Of a stretch of DNA of 64,000 nt, positions 55,381-63,978 are shown in pieces; the first letter of the stretch is position 1, and each line of letters starts with the position of its first letter. Location: the NCBI GenBank assembly GCA_963772645.1, contig CAVYYD010000007.1, positions 372,001 through 436,000 of the forward strand, in the 5' to 3' direction. Position numbers and translations under genes: made by a program. A model generated the notes under the pieces. It made no database searches. It was given only the letters and a program-made list of their open reading frames with translations, and was not told the DNA's origin. The DNA is from DASSQJ01 sp963772645. Its GTDB lineage: Bacteria; Actinomycetota; Actinomycetes; Actinomycetales; Dermatophilaceae.

Positions 55381-56865
55381 TCAGTTGCCGGTGAGCTTCT
55401 CGCGGAGGGCGGCCAGGGCCTCGTCGGAGGCGAGGGTGCCCTCGTTGGCCGGCGCCGCGGGGCGCGCGGCCGGGGTTTCGTCCTCGACGCTCTCCGAGGA
55501 GTACGAGGTGGCCGAGGAGTCCCCGGTCGCCTCGGCGTCGGCCTTGGCGGCCGACTCGACCTGGGCACGGTGGGCCTCCCAGCGCGCGTGGGCCTCGGCG
55601 TACTGCTTCTCCCACTCCTCACGCTGCTTCTCGAAGCCCTCGAGCCACTCGTTGGTCTCCGGGTCGAAGCCGTCGGGGTACTTGTAGTTCCCCTGCTCGT
55701 CGTACTCCGCGGCCATCCCGTAGAGGGTCGGGTCGAACTCGACCTGGCCGGCGCCGTCCTCGTTCGCCTGCTTCAGGCTCAGCGAGATGCGGCGGCGCTC
55801 CAGGTCGATGTCGATGACCTTGACGAAGATCTCCTGACCGACCTGGACGACCTGCTCGGGCAGCTCGACGTGGCGCTCGGCGAGCTCGGAGATGTGGACC
55901 AGGCCCTCGATGCCGTCGTCGACGCGGACGAACGCACCGAACGGGACGAGCTTGGTGACCTTGCCCGGGACGACCTGGCCGATGGCGTGGGTCCGGGCGA
56001 AGTGCTGCCACGGGTCCTCCTGCGTCGCCTTGAGCGACAGCGAGACCCGCTCGCGGTCCATGTCGACGTCGAGGACCTCGACGGTGACCTCGTCGCCGAC
56101 CTCGACGACCTCGGACGGGTGGTCGATGTGCTTCCAGGACAGCTCGGAGACGTGGACGAGGCCGTCGACCCCACCGAGGTCGACGAAGGCGCCGAAGTTG
56201 ACGATCGAGGAGACGACGCCGGAGCGCACCTGGCCCTTGCCGAGCTCCTTGAGGAAGGTCGTGCGCACCTCGGACTGGGTCTGCTCGAGCCAGGCCCGGC
56301 GGGAGAGGACCACGTTGTTGCGGTTCTTGTCCAGCTCGATGATCTTGGCCTCGATCTCGCGGCCGACGTACGGCTGGAGGTCGCGGACCCGGCGCATCTC
56401 GACGAGCGAGGCCGGGAGGAACCCGCGCAGGCCGATGTCGAGGATGAGGCCGCCCTTGACGACCTCGATCACGGTGCCGGTGACGACGCCGTCCTCCTCC
56501 TTGATCTTCTCGATGGTCCCCCACGCCCGCTCGTACTGCGCACGCTTCTTGCTCAGGATGAGCCGGCCCTCCTTGTCCTCCTTCTGGAGGACCAGGGCCT
56601 CGACCTCGTCGCCGACCGCGACGACCTCGTTGGGGTCGACGTCGTGCTTGATGGACAGCTCGCGCGAGGGGATGACGCCCTCGGTCTTGTAGCCGATGTC
56701 GAGCAGGACCTCGTCCCGGTCGACCTTGACGATGCGACCCTCGACGATGTCGCCGTCGTTGAAGTGCTTGATGGTCGCGTCGATCGCGGCCAGGAGGTCT
56801 TCCTCAGAGCCGATGTCGTTGATGGCAACCTGAGGGGCGGTCGTGTCGACCGTGCTGGCAGTCAT
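55381..56865 (-). CDS. rpsA: 30S ribosomal protein S1
   Basis: RNA-binding ribosomal protein needed to load structured or weak-SD mRNAs; 494 residues with four S1 domains. The repeats begin near residues 37 (GDIVEGRIVKVDRDEVLLDIG), 122 (GVVTGTVIEVVKGGLILDIG), 207 (GQVRSGVVSSIVNFGAFVDLG) and 292 (GQVVPGKVTKLVPFGAFVRV). An acidic, low-complexity C-terminal tail of about 120 residues follows, as in other actinobacteria. The ATG at 56865 matches the usual N-terminus (TASTVDTTAPQVAINDIG). It is monocistronic, with its own promoter and terminator. Abundant leaderless mRNAs nearby would not depend on S1 in the usual way. Confidence 0.96.
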   Translation of the reverse strand: MTASTVDTTAPQVAINDIGSEEDLLAAIDATIKHFNDGDIVEGRIVKVDRDEVLLDIGYKTEGVIPSRELSIKHDVDPNEVVAVGDEVEALVLQKEDKEGRLILSKKRAQYERAWGTIEKIKEEDGVVTGTVIEVVKGGLILDIGLRGFLPASLVEMRRVRDLQPYVGREIEAKIIELDKNRNNVVLSRRAWLEQTQSEVRTTFLKELGKGQVRSGVVSSIVNFGAFVDLGGVDGLVHVSELSWKHIDHPSEVVEVGDEVTVEVLDVDMDRERVSLSLKATQEDPWQHFARTHAIGQVVPGKVTKLVPFGAFVRVDDGIEGLVHISELAERHVELPEQVVQVGQEIFVKVIDIDLERRRISLSLKQANEDGAGQVEFDPTLYGMAAEYDEQGNYKYPDGFDPETNEWLEGFEKQREEWEKQYAEAHARWEAHRAQVESAAKADAEATGDSSATSYSSESVEDETPAARPAAPANEGTLASDEALAALREKLTGN

Positions 56866-56953
56866 GTAGTAGGAACTCCGATGTGGACTGGTGGACTCGC
56901 GGGGACAATTCGGGTGCTCGACGCGGCCACGGATGGGACACGCGTGCTGGGTC

Positions 56954-56983
56954 AGCCTACCCGTGGGCGCAGGTGCCCGGCAA
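56954..56983 (-). promoter_or_regulatory. rpsA promoter, TTGCCG-N18-TAGGCT
   Basis: On the minus strand the -35 TTGCCG (56983 to 56978) and the -10 TAGGCT (56959 to 56954) are 18 bases apart. This is the best match to the housekeeping-sigma pattern in the window. Transcription would start near 56947, leaving a leader of about 80 bases before the rpsA ATG. Confidence 0.65.
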
Positions 56984-57019
56984 AACGCGCCCGGTGGCCC
57001 GGGCCGCCCGAGGTGCGGC

Positions 57020-57835
57020 GTGAGCCGCGAGGCGGCCCGACGGCCGGTCGGCGAGGCCGAGACCCGGCGTGCCAACCGGTCGTGGTGGGACGCCGAGGCC
57101 GAGGGCTACCACGCCGAGCACGGCCGGTTCCTCGGTGACGCCGGCTTCGTCTGGGGGCCCGAGGGGTGGACCGAGGAGGAGCTGGACCTGCTCGCGGCCC
57201 GGGACGGGATGACCGTCCTGGAGATCGGGGCGGGCGCCGCGCAGTGCTCGCGCTGGCTCGCCGCCCACCGCGGGGTGCGGGTCGTGGCCTCCGACCTCTC
57301 CCGGGGGATGCTGCGCACCGCACAGCGGATCGACGCGGCCGGTGGTGCGCCGGCGGCCGCCGGGGTGCCGCTGCTCCAGTGCGACGGGACCGCCCTGCCG
57401 GTGGCCGACGCGAGCGTCGACCGGGTGTTCACCGCCTACGGCGTGCTGCCCTTCGTCGCCGACAGCGAGGCGGTGCTCCGCGAGGCCGCCCGGGTCCTGC
57501 GGCCAGGGGGACGGTTCGTCGCCTCCACCTCGCACCCGGTGCGCTGGGCCTTCCCCGACGTCCCCGGACCCGACGGCCTGACCGCCCGCACCTCGTACTT
57601 CGACCGCACCCCCTACGTCGAGAGCGAGGCGGGCGTCGTCACCTACGCCGAGCACCACCGCACGCTCGGCGACCTGGTCCGCCAGGTGGCCGCCGCCGGC
57701 CTCGTGCTGCTCGACCTCGTCGAGCCGGAGTGGCCGGAGCGCAACGAGGAGGCGTGGGGCGGCTGGTCGCCGTTGCGCGGACGGCTGCTGCCGGGCACGG
57801 CCGTCCTGGTCTGCACCCGGCCCGAGGAGGGGTGA
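57020..57835 (+). CDS. SAM-dependent methyltransferase (class I, unknown substrate)
   Basis: A 271-residue cytosolic enzyme. The AdoMet-binding motif I is VLEIGAGAAQCSRWLA, followed by the acidic strand end VVASDLSRGML, LLQCDGTALPVADASVDRVF (motif II region) and VLRPGGRFVASTSHPVRW (motif III). The N-terminal SWWDAEAEGYHAEHGRFLG is typical of a group of actinobacterial methyltransferases of unknown substrate. GTG 57020 has CCGAGG upstream. It lies between divergent rpsA and the convergent DUF3068 gene. The stops of this gene and of the DUF3068 gene share a 13-base palindrome. Confidence 0.85.
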   Translation: MSREAARRPVGEAETRRANRSWWDAEAEGYHAEHGRFLGDAGFVWGPEGWTEEELDLLAARDGMTVLEIGAGAAQCSRWLAAHRGVRVVASDLSRGMLRTAQRIDAAGGAPAAAGVPLLQCDGTALPVADASVDRVFTAYGVLPFVADSEAVLREAARVLRPGGRFVASTSHPVRWAFPDVPGPDGLTARTSYFDRTPYVESEAGVVTYAEHHRTLGDLVRQVAAAGLVLLDLVEPEWPERNEEAWGGWSPLRGRLLPGTAVLVCTRPEEG

Positions 57836-57842
57836 GCCCGGC

Positions 57843-58772
57843 TCAGCGGGAGCGGCGCAGCTCGTCGAAGGAGACGTCCTGGGCGTCCCGGCCCCGGGGG
57901 GCGGGGGCCGGCGCGGTGCGCAGCAGGAACACGCCGCCGACGAGGGCGAGCAGCGCCAGGCCGTAGGCGACCCACGGCAGGACCGCGAGGAGGGCGAGCT
58001 GGCTGCCGTTGGCACCGGCCGAGTCGACGTTGGCCTGGACCGTCTCGGGCGTGAACCCGAGGGTCAGGTCGAGGGCGGTCCCACCGCTCTCGAGGGCGCG
58101 GACCTGGTGCTCCTTCTGGTCGATGAACGACCCGGTGACCGGGTCGATCCACATCGTCTTCTCGTCGCTGTACCGCCCGGGCACGCCGGCCGCGACCTCG
58201 AACGGCTGGTCGCTCAGCGAGACGGTGAACGTGTAGGTGCGCAGGCCGTTCACGGTGTCCTCGCCGGCGAAGGCGGCGTCGACGGTGCGGCCGAGGACCC
58301 CGTCCCAGAGCGGGTAGGTCTTCTGCTGGACGTCGAACGGGAACTTGTTGACGAGGCCGTCGTGGGCCTCGGCCGTGGTGCCGATGTACCGCGGGTCGTT
58401 GACCGCCATCGCCGTGACCCGGTCGGTGGCGAACAGGTCCTCGGCGGCGGTGATCAGCCGGGGGTCGGAGTCGTCGAGGCACACCGGCTCGTGCGGGGCG
58501 GTGCCGTCAGGGTCCTTCATCACGCACGAGAAGTCACGCATGACCACGACCTGGGAGGTCGAGCTGTCGGCGACCGCCTGGGTCCGCTTCCAGACGCTGA
58601 CCGGGGTCGAGGCGGCGCCGAGGTAGCTGCCTTCGCCGCTGAGCGTGGTCAGCGTGTTGATGTTCAGCGGGGTCTTCTTCAGGACCCCGGGGGCGTAGAA
58701 CTGCGCGAGGAGCCCGACGGCGAGAAGGAAGCCGAAGAGACCGACGAGGACCGTGCCAGCGACGCGACGCAT
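57843..58772 (-). CDS. DUF3068 family envelope protein
   Basis: A 309-residue protein anchored at both ends. One helix lies at about 7-29 (LVGLFGFLLAVGLLAQF). A long extracytoplasmic domain with two cysteines (SCVMKD and PVCLDD) follows, then a second helix near 267-289 and a short charged cytoplasmic tail (FDELRRSR). Features such as STPVSVWKRTQAVADSS and TMWIDPVTGSFIDQKEHQVR match DUF3068 as I remember it. Some databases label the family porin PorA-like, which I cannot verify here. It is divergent from the GT-C-like genes and may belong to the same envelope function. Confidence 0.8.
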   Translation of the reverse strand: MRRVAGTVLVGLFGFLLAVGLLAQFYAPGVLKKTPLNINTLTTLSGEGSYLGAASTPVSVWKRTQAVADSSTSQVVVMRDFSCVMKDPDGTAPHEPVCLDDSDPRLITAAEDLFATDRVTAMAVNDPRYIGTTAEAHDGLVNKFPFDVQQKTYPLWDGVLGRTVDAAFAGEDTVNGLRTYTFTVSLSDQPFEVAAGVPGRYSDEKTMWIDPVTGSFIDQKEHQVRALESGGTALDLTLGFTPETVQANVDSAGANGSQLALLAVLPWVAYGLALLALVGGVFLLRTAPAPAPRGRDAQDVSFDELRRSR

Positions 58773-58905
58773 GTTCCTGTGAACCTCGCTACTCAGCCGT
58801 GAGTGTCGAGCGAACCCTACCAGCGAGTAGAGCCCTCGGAACGAGCATCCGGTGCGGGGTGCCCGGGCGCGCCGCGACCGCCCCGGGCCGGAGGTCCGCC
58901 GGGGG

Positions 58906-58911
58906 TACGAT
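58906..58911 (+). promoter_or_regulatory. -10-like box TACGAT of the membrane-protein trio
   Basis: TACGAT lies 48 bases before ATG 58959, leaving a leader of about 40 bases that contains GGAAGGGGA as ribosome-binding site. No good -35 was seen. It is the only candidate promoter for the three overlapping genes. Confidence 0.4.
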
Positions 58912-58958
58912 CCGTGCGCACCACAGGGGTCGATGCCGATGGACGGAAGGGGACCCGC

Positions 58959-60899
58959 ATGGAGCCGTCGGCCGAGCCGGCACCACCCAGCGCCCCGCCC
59001 GCCCCATCCGAGGAGGACGGGGTCGAAGTCCTCTACACACCGCTGCGCCGGCTCGCCGGCTCCCCGGAGCGCGTGGTCATGCTGATCGGCTACGGCCTCG
59101 TCCTCGGCCAGGCGCTGCTGCGCGGATGGTCCAAGGTCGGCGGCTGGTTCGTCATCGACGACCTGGCCTTCGTCGGCCGGGCCCAGACGATGGACCAGTG
59201 GTCGCTCGGCTACCTCCTGGAGGGGTGGCACGGGCACCTGATGCCGGGCGCCTTCGCGCTGGTCAACGTGCTCACCGACCTCGCCCCGTGGAACTACGTC
59301 CCGGTGGCCCTCGTCGACCTCGCCGGGCAGGCGCTGCTCGGCGTCCTCGTGCTGCGGCTGCTCACCAACCTCTTCGGGCGACGCCCGGCGGTCCTCGTCC
59401 CGTTCACGGTCTTCGTCATGTCGCCGATGACGCTGCCGGCGTTCCTCTGGTGGGCCGCCTCGCTCAACCAGCTGTGGGGCCAGCTCGCGATGGTGTGCGT
59501 CCTGCTCTGCCACGTCCGCTACCACCGCACCGGACGGGTCCGCGACGGCCTCCTCGGCGTCGGCGCCCTCGTCCTCGGCCTGCTCTTCTCGGAGAAGGTC
59601 GTCCTCCTCGTGCCGGTGGTCTTCCTCCTCAGCCTGCTCTGGTTCACGCCCGGCCCTCCGAGGGCGCGGCTGCGCCTGGCCCTTTCCCGCAGCCGGGTGA
59701 TCTGGGTCGCCCACGGGCTCGTCGTGCTCGGCTACGGGATCCTCTACGCGGCCACGGCGCGGACCCCCGGGACCGAGGACTCCAGCCTCACCATCGCGGT
59801 CGAGACGGCCGGCACCGGCCTCGTGCGGGCGGTGCTGCCGGGGCTGCTCGGTGGTCCCCTGACGTGGGACGCCATCGGGGCCGGCGGCGTCGCCGCGCCC
59901 TCGGACGCGCTCGTGGTCATCTCGATGCTCACGGCGGTGCTCGTCATCGCGTGGTCGGTGTACCGCAGGGCCCGGGCGGTCTTCAGCTGGCTGGTCATCG
60001 CCGGCTACGTCGCGGTGAACTCGATGCTGCTCGGCATCACCCGTGCGACGATCATCGGCCCACTCATCGGCGCCGAGTACCGATACCACACCGACGAGCT
60101 GCTGGTCATCGTCGTCTTCGGGTCGCTCGCGATCCTGCCGGTGGTCGGCCACTTCACCCTCGGGCCCTTCCAGCGGCTCGTCCCCCGAGGCGGGGCCACC
60201 GCGCCGCCCTCCGGCGTCCACGCCGGAGCGCCGCCACGCCACGAGGTCATGGTGAGCGGCGGGATCGCGGCACTGGTGCTCGTCATGGGGACCCTCTCGA
60301 CGGTCCGTTTCGACCCGATGTGGCGCAGCGACGTCGGCCGCGAGTACTTCGCCACGGTGGAGCACGACCTGGGCCGCGCCGACGGCCCACTGACCCTCGC
60401 CGACGTCGCCGTACCCGGTGGGGTCCAGAACGCCCTGATGTTCCCGATGAACATGACCTCGTTCCTCTTCGCCGGTCTGAGCCCGGCGCCCCGGTTCCTC
60501 CAGCTCGGCCACCCGGCGCAGGACGCGTTCTACCTCCCGGACGAGCAGGGCCACCTCCGGCTCGCCAAGGTGGAGGGCTTCCGGAGCAAGCCGGGGCCGG
60601 TCCAGGGCTGCGGCTGGAAGGTGGAGCGCGACCCGGTGTCCGTGCCGCTCGACCTCACGACGGTCAACTGGGTGTGGACCGCCCGGATCGGCTACCTCGC
60701 CTCACTCGACGCCGACGCCGTGGTGACGATGGGCGAGACCTCGACACCCGTCCACCTCAGCGCCGGGGCCCACGCCCTCTACGTCGTCGGGCAGGGCGCG
60801 ATCGGCGAGGTGACGATCAGCGGCCTCAGCTACGGCACCCTGTGCACCGACGACGTCGAGGTGGGCTTCACCACGGCCGTCCCCGGGACCGGCCCGTGA
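58959..60899 (+). CDS. Polytopic membrane protein, putative GT-C-fold glycosyltransferase (paralog 1)
   Basis: A 646-residue protein with about 10-12 helices. The N-terminal 35 residues are cytoplasmic and proline-rich. Helix 1 (about 38-58) is followed by WFVIDDLAFVGRA, where D67-D68 stand in the first outer loop, the position of catalytic acids in GT-C glycosyltransferases. AGQALLGVLVL (from 122) and SPMTLPAFLWWAASLNQL follow. After the last helix a soluble outer domain of about 190 residues contains C551 (GCGWKV) and C629. The overlapping next gene is a paralog. Donor would be a lipid-linked sugar if the fold guess is right; no database-level identification was possible. Confidence 0.6.
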   Translation: MEPSAEPAPPSAPPAPSEEDGVEVLYTPLRRLAGSPERVVMLIGYGLVLGQALLRGWSKVGGWFVIDDLAFVGRAQTMDQWSLGYLLEGWHGHLMPGAFALVNVLTDLAPWNYVPVALVDLAGQALLGVLVLRLLTNLFGRRPAVLVPFTVFVMSPMTLPAFLWWAASLNQLWGQLAMVCVLLCHVRYHRTGRVRDGLLGVGALVLGLLFSEKVVLLVPVVFLLSLLWFTPGPPRARLRLALSRSRVIWVAHGLVVLGYGILYAATARTPGTEDSSLTIAVETAGTGLVRAVLPGLLGGPLTWDAIGAGGVAAPSDALVVISMLTAVLVIAWSVYRRARAVFSWLVIAGYVAVNSMLLGITRATIIGPLIGAEYRYHTDELLVIVVFGSLAILPVVGHFTLGPFQRLVPRGGATAPPSGVHAGAPPRHEVMVSGGIAALVLVMGTLSTVRFDPMWRSDVGREYFATVEHDLGRADGPLTLADVAVPGGVQNALMFPMNMTSFLFAGLSPAPRFLQLGHPAQDAFYLPDEQGHLRLAKVEGFRSKPGPVQGCGWKVERDPVSVPLDLTTVNWVWTARIGYLASLDADAVVTMGETSTPVHLSAGAHALYVVGQGAIGEVTISGLSYGTLCTDDVEVGFTTAVPGTGP

Positions 60900-62779
60900 G
60901 CCGACCCTCCGCGGGCCGCGAGGTCCTCGTCCGCCGAGCCGGGGTCTCGGTGGTCCTGGCGCAGGTGGCGCTGTGGGCCTGGCTGACCGTCCGCGGCTAC
61001 TTCTACCTCGACGACTTCGAGCTGGCCGGGCGCGCGGCGGACGCCTCGCGGCCCTCCGCCGACTACCTGCTCGCACCCCACCGCGGGGTCGTCACACCCG
61101 GCGCCCGGCTCGTCGCCTGGGCGCTGACCGAGGTCGCGCCGCTGTCCTGGGCCGCCACGGCGGCCGCACTCGTCGCCGGTCAGGCACTCGTCGGGCTCCT
61201 CGCGCTGCACGTCCTGCGAAGCCTCGTCGGCGACGTCCTCGCCCTGCTCCCGGCCCTGGTCGTCGCCGTGCTCTCCCCCGTGGGGCTCCCGGGCGCGCTC
61301 TGGTGGTCGACGGGGCTCCTCCAGCTGCCGCAGCACCTCGCCCTCCTCGGGTCGCTGGCGCTCGCGCTCCGCTGGCTGCGCGACGGCCGTGCGACGGCCG
61401 CGGTGGGGTCCGCCCTGGCCGTCGGTGCCGGCGCCCTCTTCTCCCCACGAGCCCTGCTCGCGGCTCCGTTCGTCCTCGCGGTGTCCGCGACCCACCTCTG
61501 CGACGGAACCGCCCGCGCACGGCTCGCCACCCTGCTGCGCCGCTGGCCGCTGTGGGGGGCGCACCTCGTCGTCGTGACCCTCGCGGTCCTCGCCTGGTGG
61601 CGGTGGGGCGGCGCACGCCTGGTGGCGGTGCCCTCCCCCCGGTCGGTCGTCGAGATCGGTGCCGAGGGCCTGTTCCACGCCGTCCTGCCCGGGCTCGTGG
61701 GCGGCCCGTGGTCGTGGCTCCCGACCGGCTACGCCGGCGCGGTCGCCGCACCCGGGCCCGTCGGCGTGCTCGCCGGGCTCGCCCTCACCGCGGTCGTCGT
61801 CGCACTCACGGTCGCGTGGTGGCGTGGCGCCGCCGCCGCATGGTGGGTGGTCGCCGGGTACCTGGTCGCGTCCGTGGCCTGGGTGGCCGCCGGGCCGGAC
61901 TCGGCGTTCGGCGCCCTCGTCGGCGACGATTACCGCACCCAGGGCGACCTCGGGCTCGTCGCCGGGATCGGCCTGGCCCTCGCCACCGCCCCGGTGGTCG
62001 CCGGGGTGCGGGGCCGGGTGCCGCGTTCGCTCCTCCCCCGGCCCGAGGGCCGGGCGGCGCTGCGCCGCACCGTCCTGGAGCCGTCGAGGGCTGCCGGTGC
62101 GCTGCCCCGCCGGCCAGGGGCCACCGGGGCGCTCGCCGCGGTCGCGGGTGCCGGGCTGCTTGCCTCGAGCGCGCTGGCCTCGACGATCACCTACGCACCC
62201 AGCTGGGTCGGGAACCCCGCCGGCGCAGTGGTCCGCACGACCCTCGCGGACCTGCGGTCCCTGCCGCCGGACGCCCGGGTGCTCGACGCCACCGTCCCCG
62301 ACCAGGTGGCGACCCCGCTCATCAGACCGTGGAACACGACCTTCACAGTGCTCGGCCCGGTCCTCGACGCGCGGGCCGAGCTCCGGCCCGGGACGGCGGC
62401 GCCGCTGGCCGTCATGGCAGACCGGCAGGGACGCCTGCGCCGGGTCGCGGTGCTCGGGGCGGTCGCCGCCGCCGGCCCGGATCCCGGCTGCGGGTGGCGG
62501 GTCGGGACCACGGCCCGCCGCATCCCGTTCCGGGGCGCCTCCGGAAGCGCCCCGGTCATCCGCCTCGGCGTCCTCGCGCCCCGGGCGACGACCCTCGAGC
62601 TCGTCGCGGGCGGCCGGACCGCCTCCGTGGCGCTGCCCGCCGGCCTCGGCTCGGCCTTCACCGTCACCGAGGGACCGGTGCACGAGGTCACCGTGCGGAC
62701 GGTGCCTGACGGTACCGAGGTCTGCGTCGGCGACGGCCAGGCCGGCTCCGCCGAGCCTCTCCCGGGGACCGAGCCGTGA
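60896..62779 (+). CDS. Polytopic membrane protein, putative GT-C-fold glycosyltransferase (paralog 2)
   Basis: A 627-residue paralog of the upstream protein, coupled by a GTGA overlap. It lacks the proline-rich tail. Helix 1 (about 16-33) leads to YFYLDDFELAGRA with D39-D40. AGQALVGLLAL begins at 94, the same 55-residue distance from the acidic pair as in paralog 1. SPVGLPGALWWSTGLLQL corresponds to the next conserved stretch. The outer C-terminal domain has C532 (GCGWRV) and C610, 78 residues apart exactly as in paralog 1. Overall identity looks low, so this is an old duplication. Function is inferred only from the acidic loop and topology. Confidence 0.6.
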   Translation: MSRPSAGREVLVRRAGVSVVLAQVALWAWLTVRGYFYLDDFELAGRAADASRPSADYLLAPHRGVVTPGARLVAWALTEVAPLSWAATAAALVAGQALVGLLALHVLRSLVGDVLALLPALVVAVLSPVGLPGALWWSTGLLQLPQHLALLGSLALALRWLRDGRATAAVGSALAVGAGALFSPRALLAAPFVLAVSATHLCDGTARARLATLLRRWPLWGAHLVVVTLAVLAWWRWGGARLVAVPSPRSVVEIGAEGLFHAVLPGLVGGPWSWLPTGYAGAVAAPGPVGVLAGLALTAVVVALTVAWWRGAAAAWWVVAGYLVASVAWVAAGPDSAFGALVGDDYRTQGDLGLVAGIGLALATAPVVAGVRGRVPRSLLPRPEGRAALRRTVLEPSRAAGALPRRPGATGALAAVAGAGLLASSALASTITYAPSWVGNPAGAVVRTTLADLRSLPPDARVLDATVPDQVATPLIRPWNTTFTVLGPVLDARAELRPGTAAPLAVMADRQGRLRRVAVLGAVAAAGPDPGCGWRVGTTARRIPFRGASGSAPVIRLGVLAPRATTLELVAGGRTASVALPAGLGSAFTVTEGPVHEVTVRTVPDGTEVCVGDGQAGSAEPLPGTEP

Positions 62780-63978
62780 CCACCGCTCCCCCGACCGCGA
62801 TCCGCCGCTTCCCGGCCCTCGACGGCCTGCGCGCCGTCGCCGTGCTCGCCGTCGTCACGACCCACGTCGCCTTCCAGACGGGACGGTACGAGCGCGGGTT
62901 CGCCCACGCCGCCCTGGCCCGGCTCGACGTCGGTGTGGCGGTCTTCTTCGTCATCTCCGGCTACCTCCTCGTCCAGCCGTGGTTCCGTGCGGCGGCGATC
63001 GGTGCCCCCCGGCCCTCGCTGCGGATCTACGTCGTACGCCGGGCCGCGCGGATCATGCCCGCGTACCTCGCCGCCGTCCTCCTGGCGATGCTGACCCTCC
63101 CGGAGAACAGCGGCACCGGGCTCGGCGAGTGGGTGCGCCAGCTGCTCCTGCTCCAGAACTACGGCGCCGGGCACCTCCGGGAGGGGCTGACCCAGACGTG
63201 GAGCCTCGGCACCGAGGTCGCGTTCTACGCGCTCCTCCCGGCGATCGGGGTCGGCGTGATGGCGGTGTGCAGGTCCTCGTGGCGGCCCCGCGCGGTCGCC
63301 CTGGCACTGGCGGCCATGGGGCTCGTCCCACTCTGGTGGTACCTCTTCCTCCACCAACCCGGCGGGGACCGCTGGGCGAGCGGCGGTCTGTGGCTTCCGG
63401 CCTTCCTCGGGTGGTTCGCCGCGGGCATGGCACTCGCGCTCCTGCGGGTGCATGTCGACCTCGGCACGGCCGCCCCGACCTCGGCCGCCGTGCGGCTCGA
63501 CGCCCTCGGCCGCCACCCGCTCACCTGGTGGTCGGTGGCCCTGGCGGTGCTGCTCGTCGCCGCCACCCCGGTGGCCGGGCCCCGCCTCCTCGTGCCGGCG
63601 ACCTCGTGGGAGGCGGTCACCAAGTCCCTGCTCTACCTCGTCGTCGCGACCGCCGTCGTCGCCCCGGCCGTTCTGGCCCAGTCACCGCTGGCGGTCGCGA
63701 CGCTGGGGAACCGGGTGGCCCGGTACGCCGGGGACATCTCGTACGGGGTGTTCCTCTACCACCTCGTCGTCCTGCGGTGGGTGGTCACGGCCCTCGGCAT
63801 CCCGCTCTTCTCCGGCGACATCGTCCAGGTCCTGCCGCCCGTGCTCGCCGGGTCGGTGCTCCTCGCCGCGCTGAGCCGCCGGTTCCTCGAGGCCCCCGTG
63901 CTGCGCTGGGCGCACCGGGTCCGGCCCGGGGGACGGCTCACCGCATCCGGTGGGAACCCCACCACCGTACGGGCGTGA
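62776..63978 (+). CDS. Acyltransferase-3 family membrane protein
   Basis: A 400-residue, about ten-helix membrane acyltransferase of the OafA/NodX type, which O-acetylates surface glycans, lipids or antibiotics. It opens with FPALDGLRAVAVLAVVTTH, giving the family motif R19-X10-H30. FFVISGYLLVQPWF and the RxxR motif in YVVRRAARIMPAYL follow, then QTWSLGTEVAFYALLP, and the terminal FLYHLVVLRWV and SRRFLEAPVLRW. The start overlaps paralog 2 by four bases. The location after two possible sugar-transferring proteins suggests they act on one envelope product. Confidence 0.88.
   Translation: MTTAPPTAIRRFPALDGLRAVAVLAVVTTHVAFQTGRYERGFAHAALARLDVGVAVFFVISGYLLVQPWFRAAAIGAPRPSLRIYVVRRAARIMPAYLAAVLLAMLTLPENSGTGLGEWVRQLLLLQNYGAGHLREGLTQTWSLGTEVAFYALLPAIGVGVMAVCRSSWRPRAVALALAAMGLVPLWWYLFLHQPGGDRWASGGLWLPAFLGWFAAGMALALLRVHVDLGTAAPTSAAVRLDALGRHPLTWWSVALAVLLVAATPVAGPRLLVPATSWEAVTKSLLYLVVATAVVAPAVLAQSPLAVATLGNRVARYAGDISYGVFLYHLVVLRWVVTALGIPLFSGDIVQVLPPVLAGSVLLAALSRRFLEAPVLRWAHRVRPGGRLTASGGNPTTVRA

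Noticed and set aside
58799..62779. A single 1326-residue protein spanning both membrane paralogs
   Set aside because: The frame upstream of 60896 is a shadow of paralog 1. The GTG at 60896 overlaps its stop and begins the homologous N-terminus.
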